From: Anaerotruncus rubiinfantis
Lineage (GTDB): Bacteria > Bacillota > Clostridia > Oscillospirales > Ruminococcaceae
NCBI RefSeq assembly: GCF_900078395.1
Contig: NZ_FKLA01000009.1
Location: forward strand, 1,378,614 to 1,442,613
Length of the DNA stretch: 64,000 bases
Direction: 5' to 3'
The notes beneath the pieces are model-generated. The model saw only the letters and a program-made list of their open reading frames with translations, did not search any database and was not told the origin of the DNA. Shown here one piece after another: positions 17,646 to 26,416 of this stretch. A program made the translations under genes and the position numbers. Every line of letters begins with the position of its first letter. The stretch's first letter is position 1.

Positions 17646-18959
17646 TTACAGCCGGTAAAGTTCAGTGCCGTTTTCAGTGAACATCTTATGGATCAGTGAG
17701 AACGCCTCCCGTTTGCTCAGAAAATCGTTCTGCACCTTGTCCGCCAGCACATCGGCCGCGCAGGAGAACGCCATATCGAGATGTCCGCCGATCAGTTCGG
17801 GAAACTTGACATCCGATCCGAAGCCCAAGATCCGATGTCCGGGCACAAGATCGATGTATTCGCTGAGTACCTCACGGGACATCGCCATGCTGATAACATA
17901 GGTCCAAGCCATGTCCGCATAGGTGTTGAGGAAGAGCTTGCAGAGCACGCCAGCCTCATGGATAAAGGGGATTCCGGCATGGAAAATGTCGAAGCGGACG
18001 TCCGGATAAGCCGAAAGCAGCGGGATGAGGTGCAGGGGATTGGCGTGCCGGACGTCGGCCCAGCAGTGCTGGATGCCGGTATGGATCTGGAAGAGCATGT
18101 CGCGTTCGCGGCACATTTCTCCCATATAGAAAATCAGGTGATCCTGGAACTGCTTGATCTCATCCGCGCTGAGCGTTTCGCCGCGCAGCGCCCGGTCAAA
18201 GAGTCCCGTCGCAACGCTTTCCTCCACCGGCTGGGAATCCAGCGTGCGGAAGTATGCGTGCGCCAGCTTGAGACCGATAGCCCCGTTTGCGATATACTGG
18301 TCAAACAGGCGATCGAGCGCAACCTTCAGAGAATGCAGGTCATGGATATTCGTGCCGGTGTGCGCCGCAAGTTGCTCCACCATCGGAATCCGGTAACAGA
18401 AGAGCGCATACTCCATGCGCAGGACACCGGTGAAATACCTGCGGTCCCATTTGTCCTGCCACTTGGCGGCACGGATCTGCTCGTCGGTCGCACTGACCAG
18501 CTCAGCCGTGAACCAGTCGTCGAACCAGGGGATGTTGCGGACCTGCGTCTTGATTTTTGCCTGACGGGTCGCGGCTTCATACCAGTTGGGATCGGCGGTC
18601 TTGCGGCGAATGGAGTCGTTGAGCGCTTTCCAGTTTTCGTCGGTCACATCGTCGTCGGTGAAATCAAAATATTTTTTGAATGCGACAATATTGTGCCGCC
18701 AATAAGTGATGTTCTGCCCCTTATAGAGAGCAGTGCGCAGGCGTTCCCATTTTTCCTCATCGGTGGAGCAGCCGTGATAGGGGTCTTTGCCCAGCAGCCC
18801 CACGATATCCCGTTCAAAATAGCTGTTCAGCGAGAATAGGTCATATGGGCCTTCCGCGTAATAGCGATCCGGGAAGCGGGTGTGGGAATGGGTATCGACA
18901 ACTTCGCATTCCCGCATCGCCGCAAGGAATTCCTGCCGCAGAGATTCATCAGAACGCAT
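17646..18959 (-). CDS. Amidohydrolase-superfamily protein, uronate isomerase-like
   Basis: A 437-residue metal-dependent barrel enzyme. Metal-binding HxH in VDTHSHTRFP near residue 24, later His in QIHTGIQH and FHAGIP, and the barrel-end Asp in GFGSDVKFPE. Overall layout, WRHN segment and length are closest to glucuronate/galacturonate isomerase relatives and the amidohydrolase_2 group, so either sugar-acid isomerisation or hydrolysis is possible. Not confidently UxaC. It follows the TRAP membrane genes (37-base gap) and precedes a hydrolase, which supports action on a TRAP-imported sugar acid. Confidence 0.82.
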   Translation of the reverse strand: MRSDESLRQEFLAAMRECEVVDTHSHTRFPDRYYAEGPYDLFSLNSYFERDIVGLLGKDPYHGCSTDEEKWERLRTALYKGQNITYWRHNIVAFKKYFDFTDDDVTDENWKALNDSIRRKTADPNWYEAATRQAKIKTQVRNIPWFDDWFTAELVSATDEQIRAAKWQDKWDRRYFTGVLRMEYALFCYRIPMVEQLAAHTGTNIHDLHSLKVALDRLFDQYIANGAIGLKLAHAYFRTLDSQPVEESVATGLFDRALRGETLSADEIKQFQDHLIFYMGEMCRERDMLFQIHTGIQHCWADVRHANPLHLIPLLSAYPDVRFDIFHAGIPFIHEAGVLCKLFLNTYADMAWTYVISMAMSREVLSEYIDLVPGHRILGFGSDVKFPELIGGHLDMAFSCAADVLADKVQNDFLSKREAFSLIHKMFTENGTELYRL

Positions 18960-18996
18960 GGATAAAGCCTCCCGAACAAAAGTTAACAGAAATTCA

Positions 18997-20283
18997 TTAA
19001 GCGATCATACCGAACAGCCTTGGAATGAAGAGTACCAAGTCTGGACAGAAAATCATGATAGCCAGCGCCGCCAACAGAATCGCTATCTGAGGCAAGGCCT
19101 CCGGCAAAGTTTCCTCCAGTTCGCAGCCCGCGATTCTCTGCGCGATGAACAGGTCGGGTCCGAGCGGCGGGGTAACCATACCGATGCAGAGGTTGACGAC
19201 CATGATAACGCCGACGTAGATGTCGTTGTAACCGACCGAGGTCAGCAGCGGGACGCAGAACGGGGCAAACAGGATGATGCAGGAGTTGGTATCGATAAAC
19301 ATACCGGCGATCAGCAGGATCACGTTGATGATCAGCATGATGACCAGCGGAGATCGTGTGAAGGAAAGCACCGCATTCGAAACGGTTTCCGGGATTTTAC
19401 CAAGGGTAAGCAGACGGCCGAAGGTGCTTGCGCCGCCGAACAGGATCATGATGGTCGCGGAGGTGATTGCCGCCTCCACCAGCGCTTCTTTATAAAGCTT
19501 CCAGTTCAGGGTGTGGTAAGCGAATTTGCCGACCAGCAGCGAGTAGATAACACCGATAACCGCGGATTCGGTTGGGGTGAACAGACCGGCATAGATACCG
19601 CCGAGGACGAGGATCGGCATGAGCAGCGCCCAGATAGCGCTCTTCATGATCTTCATTTTCTCGCCCCAGCCCTTGGCGATGACCTCGCCGCGGTAGCCGC
19701 GTTTGTGGGAAACGAGCTTGTTCCAGAGGATCAGCGCGCCGCCCATCATGAAGCCCGGCAGGAAGCCCGCGGTGAACATGGTGGTGACCGAGACGCCGAT
19801 CGTGACGCCGTATGTAATCATCGGGATGGAAGGCGGAATAACCGGTCCAATGGTGGAAGCGGAACCGATCAGCGCGCCGCAGTATTTGCCTTCATAACCC
19901 TGTTTCATCATCGCAGGGATCATGATGCCGCCGATCGCAGCCGCAGTCGCAGGGCCGGAACCAGAAATCGCAGCGAACAACATCGAAGCGATAACGGCAG
20001 CAGCGCCAAGTCCGCCCGGAGAGTCGCCGGTGAGCGCTTTCGCAACGTCAACCAGCTTGTCCGCGATTGAAGTTTTCTCCATCAGGGATCCAACCAGCAT
20101 GAAGAACGGAATCGCCATCAGCGGGAAGGAGTCCATGCTCGAAACCATGGCCTGGGTGAGCATATCGCCCATACCGGGGAAATAGAATGCAAAAGTTACA
20201 ACGGTACTGATTGCCAGGGAAACAAAGATCGGAACGGTAAAAAACAGACAGAGGAACAGGGTTCCCATCAGAAGTCCTACCAT
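18997..20283 (-). CDS. TRAP transporter large permease (DctM type)
   Basis: Large membrane subunit of a tripartite Na+-driven transporter, 428 residues and about 12 spans. Family motifs are visible: GSLMEKTSIADKLV, the AAISGSGPATAAAIGGIMIP segment, and FIDTNSCIILFAPFCVP. Its start shares one base with the stop of the small permease gene (20283), so translation is coupled. Substrate unknown; adjacent enzymes suggest a sugar acid or related carboxylate. Confidence 0.95.
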   Translation of the reverse strand: MVGLLMGTLFLCLFFTVPIFVSLAISTVVTFAFYFPGMGDMLTQAMVSSMDSFPLMAIPFFMLVGSLMEKTSIADKLVDVAKALTGDSPGGLGAAAVIASMLFAAISGSGPATAAAIGGIMIPAMMKQGYEGKYCGALIGSASTIGPVIPPSIPMITYGVTIGVSVTTMFTAGFLPGFMMGGALILWNKLVSHKRGYRGEVIAKGWGEKMKIMKSAIWALLMPILVLGGIYAGLFTPTESAVIGVIYSLLVGKFAYHTLNWKLYKEALVEAAITSATIMILFGGASTFGRLLTLGKIPETVSNAVLSFTRSPLVIMLIINVILLIAGMFIDTNSCIILFAPFCVPLLTSVGYNDIYVGVIMVVNLCIGMVTPPLGPDLFIAQRIAGCELEETLPEALPQIAILLAALAIMIFCPDLVLFIPRLFGMIA

Positions 20284-20789
20284 TAGTTGCTCCCTCCCTC
20301 TACTGCTTCATTTTTTGCTTGTTTATAGGCCCGGTATCTGGTCTGAATGATACGGGCGGGCAGACCGATCATGCCGGCCACAGCGGGAACATAAAGGATC
20401 CACGCGGGCAGCCACTGCATCGAAGCAAAGGTCTGGCCTTTTTCAACGACGGTCTGAATGATGAACAGCATCTTGTAAGCGATAAACAGACCAAAGCCCA
20501 TGGTGATGAGGTCGCCGATCAGCAGGAAGATCTTGCTGACCTTTTCGCCTGCGAACATGGTGACAGCGGTCACGCGAAGATGCGCGCCGGTGGCACCTGC
20601 CCAGCTCACGCCGGCGAAGCTGATCCAGATAAACATAATACGGCTCGCCTGCTCAGCCCAGGACGGCGTATATCCGAAAATATAACGGGAAAAAACGGTG
20701 AAACCGATGATTGCAACCATGCAGGTAAAGAGCACGATGATAACCGATTTCTCTATTTTGTCATACCAAGGGATTTTTTTCTCTTCCAT
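20283..20789 (-). CDS. TRAP transporter small permease (DctQ type)
   Basis: Small four-span membrane subunit, 168 residues, with the family's WxxQxSRIMFIW segment (here SWAEQASRIMFIWISFAG). The start ATG at 20789 is preceded by GGAGG; an upstream ATG at 20801 overlaps that RBS and is not used. Separated from the receptor gene by 151 bases that contain a strong hairpin. Confidence 0.94.
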   Translation of the reverse strand: MEEKKIPWYDKIEKSVIIVLFTCMVAIIGFTVFSRYIFGYTPSWAEQASRIMFIWISFAGVSWAGATGAHLRVTAVTMFAGEKVSKIFLLIGDLITMGFGLFIAYKMLFIIQTVVEKGQTFASMQWLPAWILYVPAVAGMIGLPARIIQTRYRAYKQAKNEAVEGGSN

Positions 20790-20870
20790 ATAGACCTCCA
20801 TTATTGCCGCCGAGGAATGCGGCCGAATTCGAAGATAGCCCCTTCTAAGAAACGCCCCAAGGAAAGGTTT

Positions 20871-20904
20871 ACGGGGGAGTCCGGGAGTCCCCGGACTCCC
20901 CCGT
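20871..20904 (-). terminator. Intercistronic hairpin between TRAP receptor and permease genes
   Basis: Perfect 15-bp stem ACGGGGGAGTCCGGG with loop AGTC. No T-tract follows, so it more likely stabilises the receptor mRNA 3' end or partly attenuates than fully terminates. Confidence 0.75.
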
Positions 20905-20940
20905 GGATGTTGTCCTGTTACAGACGGAAAGAATTACAGA

Positions 20941-22032
20941 TTAATACTTCGCGTTGATCTCTTCGACCTTGGCGATGACGTCTTCGCCGATCTTCGGGCC
21001 AAATTCGTCGTAAACCGGCTGCGCAGCGGCACGGAACTCAGCGCGTTCTTCATCGGTCAGCTCAACAATCTGCGTTTTGCCGCCGGCGAGGATCTCCGCT
21101 TTGATCTCTTCGTCCATTTCGATTGCGATCTGACGCTCCCAGTCGATCGCCTCTTTGGCGCATTCGGAGAGGATGGCCTGCTGGTCTGCGCTCAGTTTTT
21201 CCCAGGTCTTTTCGGACATCAGGAACGGGCAGGGATCGTAGATGTGACCGGTTTCGATGATGTACTTCTGAACCTCGTCAAAACGGGACATCTTGATGTT
21301 GGAGTACGGGTTCTCCTGCGCGTCGATGGTCTTCTGCTGCAGAGCGGTGTAAACCTCGGAGAACGCCATCGGGACTGCGGAAGCGCCCAGTGCGTTGAAG
21401 TGCGCGATGTGCATCGGGCTGTCCATAACGCGGATCTTCAGGCCCTTCATGTCAGCCGGCTTATGAACTTCATTGTTGCAGGTGACATGGCGCCAGCTCT
21501 GGGTCAGCCAGCCAAGGTTTACAAAGCCGGCAGGGAGCAGGTCCGCATTGATCTGCTGGCCGATTTCGCCATCCATGACTTCCCAGGCCGCTTTTTCAGA
21601 TTTAAAGAGGTAGGGCAGGTCGAACAGCGCGGTCTTGTCGGTGAAAGCCGAGAGGAAAGCAGTGGACGGGGCCGCCATGTCGAGGGTGCCCATCTGGAGC
21701 TGCTCGCACATTTCACGGTTGCCGCCGAGCGCAGAGTTCGGATAGATCTCAACGACGATGCCGCCGTTGGACTTCTGAGCAACCAGCTCTGCGAAATGAT
21801 CCAGACCTCTGTCGATGTTGGTGCCGTCGGCAACAACGTGTCCGATTCTCAGGGTGATGGCGTCAGCAGCAGGGGCAGGGGTGTCCGCAGGAGCCGAGGC
21901 GTCTCCAGCTGCGGAGGCCGCGGGTGCGGCGCTCGAGGACGGAGCGGAAACGGTTGGCGGAGTGCCGCAGGCCGCCAGACACATCGCGGCTACCAGTGCG
22001 AGAGCCATTACAGATAAGATTCTCTTTTTCAT
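20941..22032 (-). CDS. TRAP transporter solute receptor (DctP type), lipoprotein
   Basis: Extracytoplasmic binding protein, 363 residues. Signal peptide with lipobox LAAC at about residues 17-20, then a Ser/Ala/Pro linker, then the DctP fold starting at TLRIGHVVADGTN. The family's carboxylate-binding Arg region is LKIRVMDSPMHIAHFNALGA, followed by AVPMAFSEVYTALQQKTIDAQENP. Start 22032 has AGAAAGGA at 8 bases; longer upstream frame is not conserved-looking. It is the first gene of the TRAP-amidohydrolase-hydrolase series. Confidence 0.95.
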   Translation of the reverse strand: MKKRILSVMALALVAAMCLAACGTPPTVSAPSSSAAPAASAAGDASAPADTPAPAADAITLRIGHVVADGTNIDRGLDHFAELVAQKSNGGIVVEIYPNSALGGNREMCEQLQMGTLDMAAPSTAFLSAFTDKTALFDLPYLFKSEKAAWEVMDGEIGQQINADLLPAGFVNLGWLTQSWRHVTCNNEVHKPADMKGLKIRVMDSPMHIAHFNALGASAVPMAFSEVYTALQQKTIDAQENPYSNIKMSRFDEVQKYIIETGHIYDPCPFLMSEKTWEKLSADQQAILSECAKEAIDWERQIAIEMDEEIKAEILAGGKTQIVELTDEERAEFRAAAQPVYDEFGPKIGEDVIAKVEEINAKY

Positions 22033-22335
22033 GTTTTGCATCCTTTCTGTTGCTGATTCTTCAAATACAGCGTTTGATATTTGGTGTGGAGAACAAAAGG
22101 TTCCGTCACACCGGGGAACTATTTTTAAAGGCCACCAGAGCCAATAAAACATAATAATAACAATTTGGGATAAAAAGTGGCATCCAACGGAAAACCTGTC
22201 ATAATAACTTACAATATGATAACATTTTTGAATGAAATTTGATATATTATGTATAATTAAGAAAGTCTAACAGATTTGTTACAGGTACTAATCAAGCCAA
22301 ATGTTTTTGTGCAAATTATGTACCAAAAGCCGGAT
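22033..22335. promoter_or_regulatory. TRAP operon upstream region with a candidate sigma-54 promoter
   Basis: No gene seen in these 303 AT-rich bases. On the minus strand TTGGTAC-ATAA-TTTGC (22311-22326) matches the -24/-12 pattern with both invariant GG and GC pairs and one mismatch in the -24 box. If used, transcription starts near 22299 and leaves a leader of roughly 265 bases before the receptor gene. Confidence 0.45.
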
Positions 22336-23487
22336 TCAAATTCCGCTGTCGCTTTCATAAAATACGATCGCGATATAAAAGAGGGAGGAGTCTTCAAGGT
22401 TGCGCGGGTCGTACCCGGTGCGTTCCCGCAGCTTATTCAGTCGGTATTGCAGGGTGTTCTTGTGCAGAAAAAGCTTTTGGGCGGTCTGTCCGATCGAGCC
22501 ATTGCAGGAAAAAAAGGTGGAGAGCAGGCTGACCCACTGATCGATTTCCTCATCGGAACAGCCGCGAAAAACCTTGTGGATAAACTCCTGCCTGGATTTT
22601 TCAGGGATGTCGTTGACAAACAGCTCCATACCGATATCATCATAGAAGGTGACTTCTCCGTGGCCGGTCGAATGCCGCGATCCCCACAGCGCCTTTTCCG
22701 CACGGCGGTAGCCGTCGCGCACCTGCTCGGCGCTGGTGCACAGGCTGTCCGCCCCCACCTTCAGATGCACGCCGCAGGAGGTGAAAACTTCCCTGCGGAT
22801 CAGTGAAACCAGCTCAAGAATCCGTTTATCCGGCCGGTCGGTCACAAGCCAGACAAATTTTGAACCGTTGATCAGAGAGAGGTTTTGGGGGTCCTCCTGC
22901 AGGATCTTTTCGATGACGCGCTCGATCGAATCAATGACTGCCTGGCTGACAACATAATTGCTTTCCCGCTGGTTTGCGGAAGCCGAAGCCACCAGGACCC
23001 TGCGGGCACGGGAGATGTCGATGTCCATGGTGAGGCCAAGATTGAAAAACTCCTGATTGATCTTGTGCGCTTCACCGAATACCCACTCCTGTACAAAACG
23101 GTTGCGGGTGTTGCGCGCGCGGCTTTTCTGTTCTTTGAGATAGTCGTCCAGCAGCAGGATTTCCGTCATCTTTTTGATGATCCGGCCGTATGGCTCCACC
23201 TCGTCGCAGTCACCAGTGACGCCGATGACACCCACTGTTTCGCCTTCGATTTCGAGCGGCAGATTGATGCCCCTGCGGGTGCCCTCGTATTCTTCGTCGT
23301 GGTAGATCTTCAGCACGGGAAGCTTTTCGGAGAGCAGCTTCTGTGTCGCTCCGTGAAAGCTTCCAATGCGCGAAGGGGTTGTGCCTGCGATGATATGAGC
23401 GCTTGCATCGACAACATTGATGTCCTGATGGATGATGCTTTCCAGCTCGGTCACGATTTTCATCGCCGTTGCTCTGGATATTTTCAT
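22336..23487 (-). CDS. CdaR/PucR-family sugar diacid regulator
   Basis: A 383-residue transcription factor. N-terminal diacid recognition domain (about 1-135; ISRATAMKIVTELESII is typical of CdaR), a central GGDEF-like spacer region without catalytic motif (about 150-290), and a C-terminal PucR helix-turn-helix (FLHKNTLQYRLNKLRERTGYDP). CdaR relatives activate glucarate, galactarate or glycerate genes. RBS GGAGGAG before the ATG. It follows larA by 34 bases and precedes the TRAP operon, so it may control both. Confidence 0.9.
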   Translation of the reverse strand: MKISRATAMKIVTELESIIHQDINVVDASAHIIAGTTPSRIGSFHGATQKLLSEKLPVLKIYHDEEYEGTRRGINLPLEIEGETVGVIGVTGDCDEVEPYGRIIKKMTEILLLDDYLKEQKSRARNTRNRFVQEWVFGEAHKINQEFFNLGLTMDIDISRARRVLVASASANQRESNYVVSQAVIDSIERVIEKILQEDPQNLSLINGSKFVWLVTDRPDKRILELVSLIRREVFTSCGVHLKVGADSLCTSAEQVRDGYRRAEKALWGSRHSTGHGEVTFYDDIGMELFVNDIPEKSRQEFIHKVFRGCSDEEIDQWVSLLSTFFSCNGSIGQTAQKLFLHKNTLQYRLNKLRERTGYDPRNLEDSSLFYIAIVFYESDSGI

Positions 23488-23521
23488 CTTTGCTCCTCCA
23501 GCTGCCGGGCAGCCTGTGGTT

Positions 23522-24796
23522 TTATTCGCGGATAATGTTCGAGATGCCCTCCGGAATCACGGTGATCTTCGCGCCGCTGCGTCCAAGCAGCTGGTCCGCT
23601 TTTTGAAGCGCTTCTTCGATCGACGCCGCCGGGGTCATATGCAGCCCGCGGACGGTTTGGGGGTCAAGGCTGCTGACAAAGACAACTTTGCATTTCATCA
23701 GCACGCGGGCAAAAATCTGCGACTGCCACTGGTCGACGATCGTTTCGTCCTGGGGAATGGCGAGGAACTGCTCCATCAGCTTCTCGGCGGAGGGGTTCTC
23801 CGCGAAGGTTTTGTAGAACGAATCCCCGCCGATGCCGTCCTCGCACTTGGCGACCATGATGATGACCCCGCCCTGGTTGCAGGTCGCTTCAGCCGCGGTC
23901 ATTCCCTTGACCGCCTGGTAGGCGTTCTGGTCGAGCGGATAGCCGTTGTTGGTGGTGATGACAATGTCGGCGGGGCAAGCCGGCGCGCGGCAGAGATCGC
24001 CCACGAAGTTTGCGCCCGCCAGATGCGCCTTGTCACAGTCGCCGGCAAAGGCGCCGATGACCTGCTGTTTCGAATTGATAACCACATTTACAATGAAAGC
24101 AAGCTTCGCCTCTTTCGCGGCAAAGATCATGTCCCGATGGATCGGATTGCCCTCGAGGATGCCGGTGCGCGCGTGCGGGTCCGCGATGAAAGCGGAACAG
24201 TGATTCGCATGCACCGTCTGCCGTGAAGCGATGCCTGGCAGGACGCTTTTGCGTCCGCCCGAAAAGCCCGCGAAGAAATGCGGCTCAATGAATCCTTCGG
24301 CCACCAGCAGATCAGCTTCGAGAGCCATTTTATTGACAATGAGTTTTCCGCCGGAAGGCAGAACCGCGATCTCGCGCATCATGCTTTCATCGGCGCAGTC
24401 GTGCACCACGATCTTTTCCCGCTCAATAATCTCGTCGCCGAATTTGGCGGCGAGTTCTTCGCGGGTGGTTCCGCGGTGGCAGCCGGTGGCGATCAGGATG
24501 GTGATGTCGGCCTGCGGATTCCCGGCGCGGATTTCCGAAAGCATGAGCGGCATGATGATCTTGCTCGGCACTGGGCGGGTGTGATCGCTCGCGATGATGA
24601 CAACCTTTTGTTTACCGCGCGCGAGTTCACGCAGGGATTTTGTACCGATCGGGTTTTGCATGGCCTCACGTACGATTTCATACTCGTCCTTGCCGGGCTG
24701 GAAGGAATCCAGCCGGCTGTGGATCACCGTTTGAATGCGCTCGTCCGGGATTTGCACGGTAAGTTTGCCTTTTCCATATGGCAGTTCAATTTGCAT
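23522..24796 (-). CDS. larA: LarA-type nickel-pincer racemase
   Basis: Member of the lactate racemase family, 424 residues, which epimerise 2-hydroxyacids using a nickel-pincer nucleotide covalently bound to Lys. The ligands known from Lactobacillus LarA are all present with the right spacing: His in ATGCHRGTT, then EPHFFAGFSGGRK in which His and Lys are 10 residues apart (equivalents of H174 and K184), and His 16 residues later in VHANH (H200 equivalent). The N-terminus MQIELPYGKG is typical; an upstream ATG at 24811 is the alternative. Related proteins act on lactate or other sugar-derived hydroxyacids; the context of sugar-acid genes favours the latter. No larB, larC or larE is in the window. 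Confidence 0.88.
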   Translation of the reverse strand: MQIELPYGKGKLTVQIPDERIQTVIHSRLDSFQPGKDEYEIVREAMQNPIGTKSLRELARGKQKVVIIASDHTRPVPSKIIMPLMLSEIRAGNPQADITILIATGCHRGTTREELAAKFGDEIIEREKIVVHDCADESMMREIAVLPSGGKLIVNKMALEADLLVAEGFIEPHFFAGFSGGRKSVLPGIASRQTVHANHCSAFIADPHARTGILEGNPIHRDMIFAAKEAKLAFIVNVVINSKQQVIGAFAGDCDKAHLAGANFVGDLCRAPACPADIVITTNNGYPLDQNAYQAVKGMTAAEATCNQGGVIIMVAKCEDGIGGDSFYKTFAENPSAEKLMEQFLAIPQDETIVDQWQSQIFARVLMKCKVVFVSSLDPQTVRGLHMTPAASIEEALQKADQLLGRSGAKITVIPEGISNIIRE

Positions 24797-24828
24797 AATA
24801 TTCACATCCAATCTTATAGATCAATGGT

Positions 24829-25974
24829 TCAGTCCTGCGGCAGATTTGCAATTGCATCGGCCACTTCCCGCAGCCGCGCCGGGATATCGATCCCCTGGGG
24901 GCAGCGCGGGACGCAGCTTTTGCAGTCCACGCATGCGGATGCTTTCTGCCGTTCGGTCAGGTAACCGTAGGTGCGCTCGAAAGCGAGCTGCTGATGGAAG
25001 ATGCAGTACTGGTTATAGATAGCAAAGACCTTTGGGATATCGACCCCTGCCGGGCAGTCCATGCAATACCGGCAGCCGGTACAGGGGATGGTCCCGGCGG
25101 ACAGGTAAGCAGTGCAGACCCGCTCGAGCAGTTCCCGGTCCGCTTCGGTGAGCGGAGAGGGGGCCGACATGGTTTGGATATTTTCCTTTACCTGAGCAAA
25201 ATCGGACATGCCGCTGAGGACAGTGAGCACGCCCGGGAAGGAAGCGGCGAACCGCAGCGCCCAGGAAGCCGGGCTCTGTTCGGGGTTCGCTTCGTGCAAA
25301 AGCTTCAGCGCCGGTTCGCTCAGGGAGGCCAGCGCGCCGCCGCGCACAGGTTCCATTACAATGACCGGGATCGAACGGCTTTCGAGAATCTCATATTGGC
25401 GTTTCGCGTTTTGCAGTTCCCAGTCGAGGTAGTTTAACTGGATCTGCGCGAAATCCCACGCATATTTGTCCGCGACCTGTTCGAGCACCTTTGGTACGTC
25501 GTGAAACGAAAAGCCGAGATACCGGATCTGCCCGGCCCGCTTTTTCTCCAGCAGCTTCTGGTAGATGCGGCAGTTTTCCTCACGTTCAAAATATTCAGCG
25601 ACGAAATTGTGGATGAGATAGAAATCGAAATGATCCACCCGGCAGCGTTCGAGCTGCTGGTTGAAGATGCGGTCCACATCCTCCGCGCAGTTGATGTCCC
25701 AGGTCGGCAGCTTGCTTGCAAGGAAAAAGCTGTTCCGCGGGTGCTTCGAGAGCGCTTCGCCCAGGAAGGGTTCGGACATTCCCTGATGATATGGCCAGGC
25801 GGTGTCGAAATAATTGATCCCCTGGGCGATTGCGTAGTCGATCATCTCCTGCGCGGCTTTCGCGTCGATGTCCTGTCTGTCCTCGTAAAGGCGCGGAAGG
25901 CGCATACATCCAAAGCCCAGCAGGGAGACCTGTGTTCCATCCGGCATACGCCGGTAAGATACGCCGCCCATCAT
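24829..25974 (-). CDS. Aldo/keto reductase with C-terminal 4Fe-4S domain
   Basis: A 381-residue oxidoreductase. AKR barrel residues about 1-275 with GFGCMRLPRL, catalytic Asp-Tyr pair (NYFDTAWPYHQG) and FYLIHNF; C-terminal ferredoxin-like region with CTGCRYCMDCPAGVDIP and CVDCKSCVPRCPQGIDIP, enough cysteines for two clusters. These Fe-S AKRs are common in anaerobes; substrates are mostly unknown. The start is in an ATGA overlap with the preceding gene's stop. An in-frame ATG at 26010 would extend 12 residues into that gene and is less likely. Confidence 0.9.
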   Translation of the reverse strand: MMGGVSYRRMPDGTQVSLLGFGCMRLPRLYEDRQDIDAKAAQEMIDYAIAQGINYFDTAWPYHQGMSEPFLGEALSKHPRNSFFLASKLPTWDINCAEDVDRIFNQQLERCRVDHFDFYLIHNFVAEYFEREENCRIYQKLLEKKRAGQIRYLGFSFHDVPKVLEQVADKYAWDFAQIQLNYLDWELQNAKRQYEILESRSIPVIVMEPVRGGALASLSEPALKLLHEANPEQSPASWALRFAASFPGVLTVLSGMSDFAQVKENIQTMSAPSPLTEADRELLERVCTAYLSAGTIPCTGCRYCMDCPAGVDIPKVFAIYNQYCIFHQQLAFERTYGYLTERQKASACVDCKSCVPRCPQGIDIPARLREVADAIANLPQD

Positions 25975-26267
25975 CGGAACTCTGCGGCCTTGTAAATCCG
26001 AAGGTCGCATCTGCTTTTATCTTTGAGCTCGCCAAGCTGCGGGACGATCCGGGTGAAATGCTCGGATGCGTTGTGACGGTCGATGGCGGCCTGATCCCTC
26101 CATTTTTCAATGAAGGTCAGGACGTTTTCGTCCCGGGTGTCTTCGTAAAGGAGATATTCGAGATTGCCGTCCTCGGCCTGGCTTTTTTCCTGCAGCTCCC
26201 GTGCGAGCTTGAGATATTCCGCCTTCCTGCCTTCGAGGACACAATTCTTTGACACAATTACTAACAC
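25971..26267 (-). CDS. Antibiotic biosynthesis monooxygenase (ABM)-domain protein
   Basis: A 98-residue dimeric ferredoxin-like protein of the YgiN/LsrG kind. It begins with GTG at 26267, 8 bases after AGGAGG, giving MLVIVSKNCVLEGRKAEYL, the standard ABM N-terminus; further signatures are FIEKWRDQAAIDRHNASEHF. Members act as small quinol oxygenases, isomerases or as detoxifiers of reactive metabolites. It is the first gene of the ABM-AKR-larA-cdaR operon and overlaps the next gene by 4 bases. Confidence 0.88.
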   Translation of the reverse strand: MLVIVSKNCVLEGRKAEYLKLARELQEKSQAEDGNLEYLLYEDTRDENVLTFIEKWRDQAAIDRHNASEHFTRIVPQLGELKDKSRCDLRIYKAAEFR

Positions 26268-26310
26268 ATGAAGTCCCTCCTGTTGCTGTCGCGGCATTTC
26301 AATTATATTA

Positions 26311-26339
26311 ATCATAACAGATTTGTCCTCAATTTTCAA
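26311..26339 (-). promoter_or_regulatory. Promoter of the ABM-AKR-larA-cdaR operon
   Basis: Minus strand TTGAAA (26334-26339), 17-base spacer, TATGAT (26311-26316) preceded by TGT (extended -10). Confidence 0.75.
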
Positions 26340-26361
26340 TGACAAGCAGGCGCGTGCGGAT

Positions 26362-26408
26362 AAGGAAAAGCTTCCCACGCGTCTTCTTACAGGAGGACGC
26401 GTGGGAAG
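26362..26408 (-). terminator. Terminator of the sigma-54 activator gene
   Basis: 13-bp stem CTTCCCACGCGTC / GACGCGTGGGAAG with a 12-base loop, then CTTTTCCTT on the minus strand. Confidence 0.8.
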
Positions 26409-26416
26409 GCATTCGG

